NCBI GenBank assembly: GCA_002308815.1
Contig: DBVX01000096.1
Coordinates: forward strand, 1,533 to 9,937
DNA from: Bacteroidales bacterium UBA1253
GTDB lineage: Bacteria; Bacteroidota; Bacteroidia; Bacteroidales; Paludibacteraceae
DNA length: 8,405 nucleotides
Reading direction: 5' to 3'
How positions within the stretch are numbered: the stretch's first letter is position 1; every line of letters begins with the position of its first letter. The notes beneath the pieces are model-generated. The model was not told where the DNA came from. It did no database searches and saw nothing but the letters and a program-made list of their open reading frames with translations. Made by a program: the position numbers and the translations under genes. Positions 4,244-8,405 of this stretch are shown here, piece by piece.

Positions 4244-7051
4244 ATGAAAGTCAATTATCTGAACAAGAGACACATTGGTCTCAGTGAGGAAGAGAAACAG
4301 CAGATGCTTGCCGAGGTGGGTGTCAAGTCGATGGAAGAACTGATTGAGCAGACGATGCCCAAGGACATTCTGCTTGACAAGCCCTTGGATCTGGACGAGC
4401 CGCTGACGGAGCAGGAACACCTTGACAGCATTGCCGATATGGCTGCGGAGAACATGCCCTACAAGAGCCTGATTGGTCGCGGCTGGTACGGCACCATCAC
4501 ACCTGCCGTGATTGCCCGCAACGTGCTTGAGAACCCCGTATGGTACACCTCCTACACTCCCTATCAGGCAGAAGTGAGTCAGGGCCGTTTGGAGGCGCTG
4601 TTCACCTTCCAGACAATGGTCAGCGACCTGACGGGACTGCCTCTCGCCAACTGCTCGCTCTTGGACGAGGCGACATCCGCTGCCGAGGCTGTGACGATGA
4701 TGCGCAACCTCCGCACACGCGAGCAGGTGAAGAACAATGTCCGCAAAGTGTTCGTGGACGAGAAGGTGTTTGAGAACACGTTGAGCGTGCTGCATACCCG
4801 TGCCAAAGGGCAGGGAATTGACATCGTGGTAGGCAACTACCTCTCGTTCGAGCCTTCGGCGGAGTATTTCGGCGCACTGGTGCAACTGCCCAATGCGGAC
4901 GGCAGCATAGAGGACTACGCCGCATTCATTGACGAATGTCACAAGGCGGGCATGAAAGTGACGGTGGTGGCTGACCTGATGGCTATGGCGTTGCTTCGTC
5001 CCATGGATGCCGACATCATGTGCGGCACGGCGCAGCGTTTCGGTCTGCCGATGGGCTTTGGCGGCCCGACGGCGGGCTATATGGCGACCCGCGACGAGTT
5101 CAAGCGCGACATGCCCGGACGTATCATCGGTCTGAGCAAGGACACCTACGACCACCCCGCTTACCGCCTTGCCCTGCAGACCCGCGAGCAGCATATCAAG
5201 CGCGAGAAGGCGACATCGAACATCTGCACCGCCGAGGCTCTCTGCGCGATGATGGCTGGTTTCTACGGTGTTTACCACGGTGCGGATGGCATCCGCGAGA
5301 TAGCCGAGGGCATACACGGCCGCGCCGTCTATCTGAACGAACTGATGCAGGCTTATGGTATCGAGCAGGACAACACCGAGTTCTTTGACACCCTGCGCTT
5401 CCACGTGAAGGACGTTCACGCCTTGCAGGAGAAAGCCCTTGACCGTGGCATCAACCTCTATTACGGCAAGGATTTCGTAGGCATCAGTCTGGACGAGACC
5501 GTGACGCTGGACGATATGAACAACCTCATTGACCTCTTCGCCGACGTAACGGGCAACAAACCCCAATACGAGCAGTCCGAGGATGCCTTTATGGGATTGT
5601 GGGCGATTGACGAGAGCCGTGTCCGCGAGGTGGATTATATGCAGGCGGAGGTGTTCAAGAAATACCATACCGAGACGGAGATGATGCGCTATATCAAGCG
5701 TCTTGACCGCAAGGACATCAGCCTGACGCATACGATGATACCGCTCGGCAGCTGCACGATGAAGCTCAATCCCGCTTCTGCGATGATTCCCATCACGATG
5801 CCCGGTTGGATGGCTGTTCATCCGCTGGCTCCGCAGGACCAGACCGAAGGCTTCAACGAGATGCTTGATGAGTTGCAGAACCAGTTGGCTTCCATCACAG
5901 GCTTTGCGGGATGCAACCTGCAGCCGACCAGTGGCGCGGCAGGCGAATACACGGGTTTGGTCACCATCCGCGAGTATCTGCACCGCAAGGGTCAGGACAA
6001 CCGCACGGTGCTGCTCATCCCCGCTTCCGCCCACGGAACGAACCCCGCATCGTGCGTGCAGGCGGGCTTCACTCCCGTGGTCATCAAATGCGACGAGAAC
6101 GGCAACACCGACCTCAACGACTGGCGCGAGAAAGCCGAGGCGAACAAGGACGTGCTGGCAGGCTGTATGATTACCTATCCTTCCACGCACGGCATCTTCG
6201 AGATGGCCATCCGCGAGATGTGCGAAATCATCCACAAGAACGGCGGTCAGGTCTATATGGACGGCGCGAACATGAACGCGCAGATCGGCTACACCAACCC
6301 GGGCTTCATCGGAGCCGATGTATGTCACCTGAATCTGCATAAGTCGTTTGCCTCGCCTCACGGCGGTGGCGGACCGGGAGCGGGTGCCGTATGCTGCACC
6401 AAGCAGTTGGCCGATTGTCTGCCCGCAGAGGAGACGAACCGCGTCTCGGCGGCGCTCTACGGCAATGCCAATATGGCACTTATCTCGTGGGGCTATATAG
6501 CCATGATGGGCGAGGAAGGACTGCGTCATGCTACGGCAGCCGCTATCCTCTCGGCTAACTATATGGCCAAGCGCCTTAAGGATGCTTACGGCATCGTCTA
6601 TACGGGTAAGAACGGCAGAGTGGGGCACGAGCTCATTCTCGACTGCCGCCAATTCCACGCCATCGGCATCACCGAAGCCGATATCGCCAAACGTCTGATG
6701 GACTACGGCTATCATGCGCCTACGCTCTCTTTCCCGGTACACGGCACCCTCATGGTGGAGCCTACCGAGAGCGAGTCGCTGCAGGAAATCGACCGTTTCT
6801 GCGACGTTCTCTTGCAGATTCGTCAGGAGATAGCCGACATCGAGTCAGGCAAAGCCGATAAGGCTGATAATGTGCTGATTAACGCGCCGCATCCCGAATA
6901 CGAAGTGGTGGCCGACGAATGGAAACACCCGTATTCGCGCCAGCAGGCGGCCTATCCGACAGCTTGGGTGGCAGAGACCAAGTTCTGGTGTCCGGTAGGA
7001 CGTGTGGACAATGGTTTCGGTGACCGTAACCTGATAGCCAAATTCCAATAA
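4244..7051 (+). CDS. gcvP: Glycine dehydrogenase (decarboxylating), glycine cleavage P-protein
   Basis: The 935-residue product is the single-chain P-protein, which uses pyridoxal phosphate to decarboxylate glycine and passes the aminomethyl group to the lipoyl arm of H-protein in the cytoplasm. Its length is close to the E. coli enzyme (957). The N-terminal half starts with RHIGLSEEE and holds GRGWYGTITPAVI and WYTSYTPYQAEVSQGRLEAL around residues 77-120. The C-terminal, catalytic half holds IPLGSCTMKLNPAS near residue 500 and HLNLHKSFASPHGGGGPGAG, in which Lys700 is the expected pyridoxal-phosphate lysine. Both halves are intact, so it is the fused form and not the split gcvPA/gcvPB type. 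gcvT, gcvH and lpd are absent nearby. The 71-base leader is too short for a glycine riboswitch and shows no promoter match, so it may be transcribed from the promoter at 2914. The start follows an A-rich stretch (AACAACAAAAACAATACAAA) with no Shine-Dalgarno site. Confidence 0.97.
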   Translation: MKVNYLNKRHIGLSEEEKQQMLAEVGVKSMEELIEQTMPKDILLDKPLDLDEPLTEQEHLDSIADMAAENMPYKSLIGRGWYGTITPAVIARNVLENPVWYTSYTPYQAEVSQGRLEALFTFQTMVSDLTGLPLANCSLLDEATSAAEAVTMMRNLRTREQVKNNVRKVFVDEKVFENTLSVLHTRAKGQGIDIVVGNYLSFEPSAEYFGALVQLPNADGSIEDYAAFIDECHKAGMKVTVVADLMAMALLRPMDADIMCGTAQRFGLPMGFGGPTAGYMATRDEFKRDMPGRIIGLSKDTYDHPAYRLALQTREQHIKREKATSNICTAEALCAMMAGFYGVYHGADGIREIAEGIHGRAVYLNELMQAYGIEQDNTEFFDTLRFHVKDVHALQEKALDRGINLYYGKDFVGISLDETVTLDDMNNLIDLFADVTGNKPQYEQSEDAFMGLWAIDESRVREVDYMQAEVFKKYHTETEMMRYIKRLDRKDISLTHTMIPLGSCTMKLNPASAMIPITMPGWMAVHPLAPQDQTEGFNEMLDELQNQLASITGFAGCNLQPTSGAAGEYTGLVTIREYLHRKGQDNRTVLLIPASAHGTNPASCVQAGFTPVVIKCDENGNTDLNDWREKAEANKDVLAGCMITYPSTHGIFEMAIREMCEIIHKNGGQVYMDGANMNAQIGYTNPGFIGADVCHLNLHKSFASPHGGGGPGAGAVCCTKQLADCLPAEETNRVSAALYGNANMALISWGYIAMMGEEGLRHATAAAILSANYMAKRLKDAYGIVYTGKNGRVGHELILDCRQFHAIGITEADIAKRLMDYGYHAPTLSFPVHGTLMVEPTESESLQEIDRFCDVLLQIRQEIADIESGKADKADNVLINAPHPEYEVVADEWKHPYSRQQAAYPTAWVAETKFWCPVGRVDNGFGDRNLIAKFQ

Positions 7052-7061
7052 CCGAGGTCTT

Positions 7062-8033
7062 ATGCTCTCTCTCCGCACATATGTCAACCCCCATATCGCG
7101 CCGCGCTCGGTCATGCGGACGGTTATGGAGTACCTGACTATCATCTTCGGCATCTTCCCGATGGCGCTGATGGTCAACTGGGTGCTGCTGCCGCACGCGT
7201 TCGTGGGAGGCGGACTGACGGGTATCTGCTCGATCATCTATTACCTGACCGACGGACTCTTCCCGACGCTCTTCCCTGAGTATGGCGGGGCGATACCGGT
7301 GTGGCTGACCACGTTTGTGTTCAACGCGATACTATTGCTCATAGCGGGCTATACCGTGGGATGGCGCTTCTGTATCCGTACGATGGTGGGCGTAGCGGCT
7401 ATCACGTTCTGGTACCGAATCATCCCTATCTTGCCCGAACCCATCATCGCCGATCCCTGGCTGGGCGCTATCATCGGCGGTTTTGTCTTCGGACTCAGTC
7501 TGGGCGCTGTCATCGCCAGCAACGGCTCGTCGGGAGGCACCGATATCGTGGCGATGATCATCAACCACTATCGCGACATCTCGATGGGCAATATCATGTT
7601 GCTCTGCGACATACTCATCATCCTCTCCGCCTTCTTCCTGCCTATCCCCGAAAGGCTGATGGAGCAGGGCACGGACCCTATCTACATACAGATCAAGCGT
7701 GTGTTGTGCGGTGTGTGTATGACGGTGTCCTATACGGCGGCTGTCGACTGGCTCATCGCCCGTTTCCACCAGTCGGTACACATCTTTATCTATTCGTCCA
7801 AATACGACGAGATAGCTACGGCCATCAACACCACCGTCAACCGCGGTGTGACGGTGCTCGACGGCACAGGCTGGTACTCGCAAAAGCCCGTCAAAGTCAT
7901 CTCGGTGCTGGCACGTCAGCCGGAAGCCTCGCTTATTCTCAACCTGGTGCACCGGATCGACCCGAATGCGTTCGTCAGTAAGGCCAACGTAGCCGGCGTC
8001 TTCGGTGCCGGTTTCGACAAGATAAAGAAATAA
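7062..8033 (+). CDS. YitT-family membrane protein (DUF161 with C-terminal DUF2179)
   Basis: The 323-residue product has five to six hydrophobic segments between about residues 22 and 230 and a soluble C-terminal domain of about 85 residues. Two family hallmarks are seen: HAFVGGGLTGIC (45-56) after the first membrane segment, and SNGSSGGTDIVAMIIN (153-168). The end, from HIFIYSS through VISVLARQPEA to NVAGVFGAGF, fits DUF2179, a small ligand-binding-like domain. YitT proteins are widespread inner-membrane proteins whose transported substrate, if any, is not established. The gene starts 10 bases after the gcvP stop, with GAGG at 7054-7057 as a closely spaced possible ribosome site, so it is probably co-transcribed with gcvP. 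Later in-frame ATGs at 7113 and 7125 would also keep the first membrane segment; the first was kept for its spacing to gcvP. Confidence 0.9.
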   Translation: MLSLRTYVNPHIAPRSVMRTVMEYLTIIFGIFPMALMVNWVLLPHAFVGGGLTGICSIIYYLTDGLFPTLFPEYGGAIPVWLTTFVFNAILLLIAGYTVGWRFCIRTMVGVAAITFWYRIIPILPEPIIADPWLGAIIGGFVFGLSLGAVIASNGSSGGTDIVAMIINHYRDISMGNIMLLCDILIILSAFFLPIPERLMEQGTDPIYIQIKRVLCGVCMTVSYTAAVDWLIARFHQSVHIFIYSSKYDEIATAINTTVNRGVTVLDGTGWYSQKPVKVISVLARQPEASLILNLVHRIDPNAFVSKANVAGVFGAGFDKIKK

Positions 8034-8042
8034 GGGTACAAA

Positions 8043-8070
8043 AAAATGGCGCTCACGCGAGCGCCATTTT
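8043..8070. terminator. Bidirectional terminator between yitT-family gene and groL
   Basis: AAAATGGCGCTC (8043-8054) pairs perfectly with GAGCGCCATTTT (8059-8070) around an ACGC loop. On the + strand the stem is followed by TTTTCTTTATTCTT; on the - strand it is followed by a run of T from the As at 8040-8046. It sits 9 bases after one stop codon and 8 bases from the other, between converging genes, so it can end both transcripts. Confidence 0.93.
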
Positions 8071-8078
8071 CTTTATTC

Positions 8079-8405
8079 TTACATCATGCCTCCCATACCT
8101 CCGGCGGGCATTGCCGGAGCAGGATGCTCTTCGGGATGATCCACGATGACTGCCTCGGTGGTGAGGAACATACCGGCTACCGATGCAGCGTTCTCCAGGG
8201 CTACACGAGCCACCTTAGCCGGATCAATCACGCCGGCCTCATACAGGCTCTGATACTCGTCCGTACGGGCGTTGTAGCCGAAGTCCGCCTTGCCTGCGCG
8301 TACCTTATCTACTACTACGGCACCTTCTTTACCGGCGTTGCTGACGATCTGACGCAGCGGCTCTTCTATCGCACGACGTACGATCTCGATACCCGTCTGC
8401 TCGTC
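8079..8405 (-). CDS. groL: Chaperonin GroEL, C-terminal end (5' part outside window)
   Basis: The complement of 8079-8405 reads 108 residues and a TAA stop at 8081-8079. It contains [46 protein letters not shown] and [13 protein letters not shown], which are diagnostic of the final equatorial-domain part of GroEL, the ATP-driven 14-mer that folds proteins in the cytoplasm. It ends in [15 protein letters not shown], a GGM-type tail that projects into the folding cavity; here there are only two GGM units, shorter than the E. coli tail. The frame is open to the window edge without interruption. groS, usually upstream of groL, would lie beyond base 8405. The gene converges on the yitT-family gene across a shared terminator. 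Confidence 0.97.
   Translation of the reverse strand, partial: DEQTGIEIVRRAIEEPLRQIVSNAGKEGAVVVDKVRAGKADFGYNARTDEYQSLYEAGVIDPAKVARVALENAASVAGMFLTTEAVIVDHPEEHPAPAMPAGGMGGMM

Noticed and set aside
4004..6742. A 912-codon open frame on the - strand, antisense to gcvP and the end of the CobW-family gene
   Set aside because: It is in codon register with gcvP and is open only because gcvP lacks TTA, CTA and TCA codons. Its product is low in recognisable motifs, rich in His, Arg and Val, and it runs through the 9-base repeats. gcvP itself is unmistakable.
7301..7981. Second + strand frame inside the yitT-family gene
   Set aside because: It is an out-of-frame shadow: no membrane pattern or motif, while the main frame has the YitT hallmarks from end to end.

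Overview
The window looks like chromosomal DNA from a member of the Bacteroidales. Four things point there: the tail of ribosomal protein L17 and the tail of GroEL both read like Bacteroidales versions; start codons mostly lack Shine-Dalgarno sites and sit after A-rich leaders; the one clear promoter matches the Bacteroidetes form (TTG, 20 bases, TAnnTTTG); and two lipoprotein signals and a DUF4878-type protein are typical of the group. I cannot name the genus from sequence alone.

Layout, left to right. Positions 1-177 are the 3' end of rplQ (L17), followed by a strong hairpin at 236-273. Positions 361-2749 hold three + strand genes with touching stop and start codons (TAATG, then ATGA): a 442-residue secreted protein with an Ig-like segment and an unrecognised C-terminal half, a lipoprotein of the YiiX-like permuted papain/NlpC-P60 type, and a small DUF4878-like lipoprotein. 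A terminator hairpin follows at 2793-2816. A promoter at 2891-2921 drives a COG0523/CobW-family metal-chaperone GTPase (2955-4172) with an internal His/Asp/Glu-rich tract. A 71-base spacer with four tandem 9-base repeats leads to gcvP (4244-7051), the glycine cleavage P-protein, and 10 bases later a YitT-family membrane protein (7062-8033). A hairpin with T-runs on both sides (8043-8070) separates it from the convergent 3' end of groL on the - strand (8079-8405).

How the genes work together. The three exported proteins are almost certainly co-translated and should act in the periplasm or at a membrane surface, but their joint job is unknown; this is the least explained part of the window. CobW-like GTPase, gcvP and yitT are co-oriented, and no promoter or terminator was seen between them, so they may form one transcript; a functional link between metal handling, glycine catabolism and the membrane protein is only a guess. 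gcvT, gcvH and lpd are not in the window. I found no CRISPR array, tRNA, rRNA, insertion sequence or phage gene. There is no gene-free stretch longer than 300 bases.
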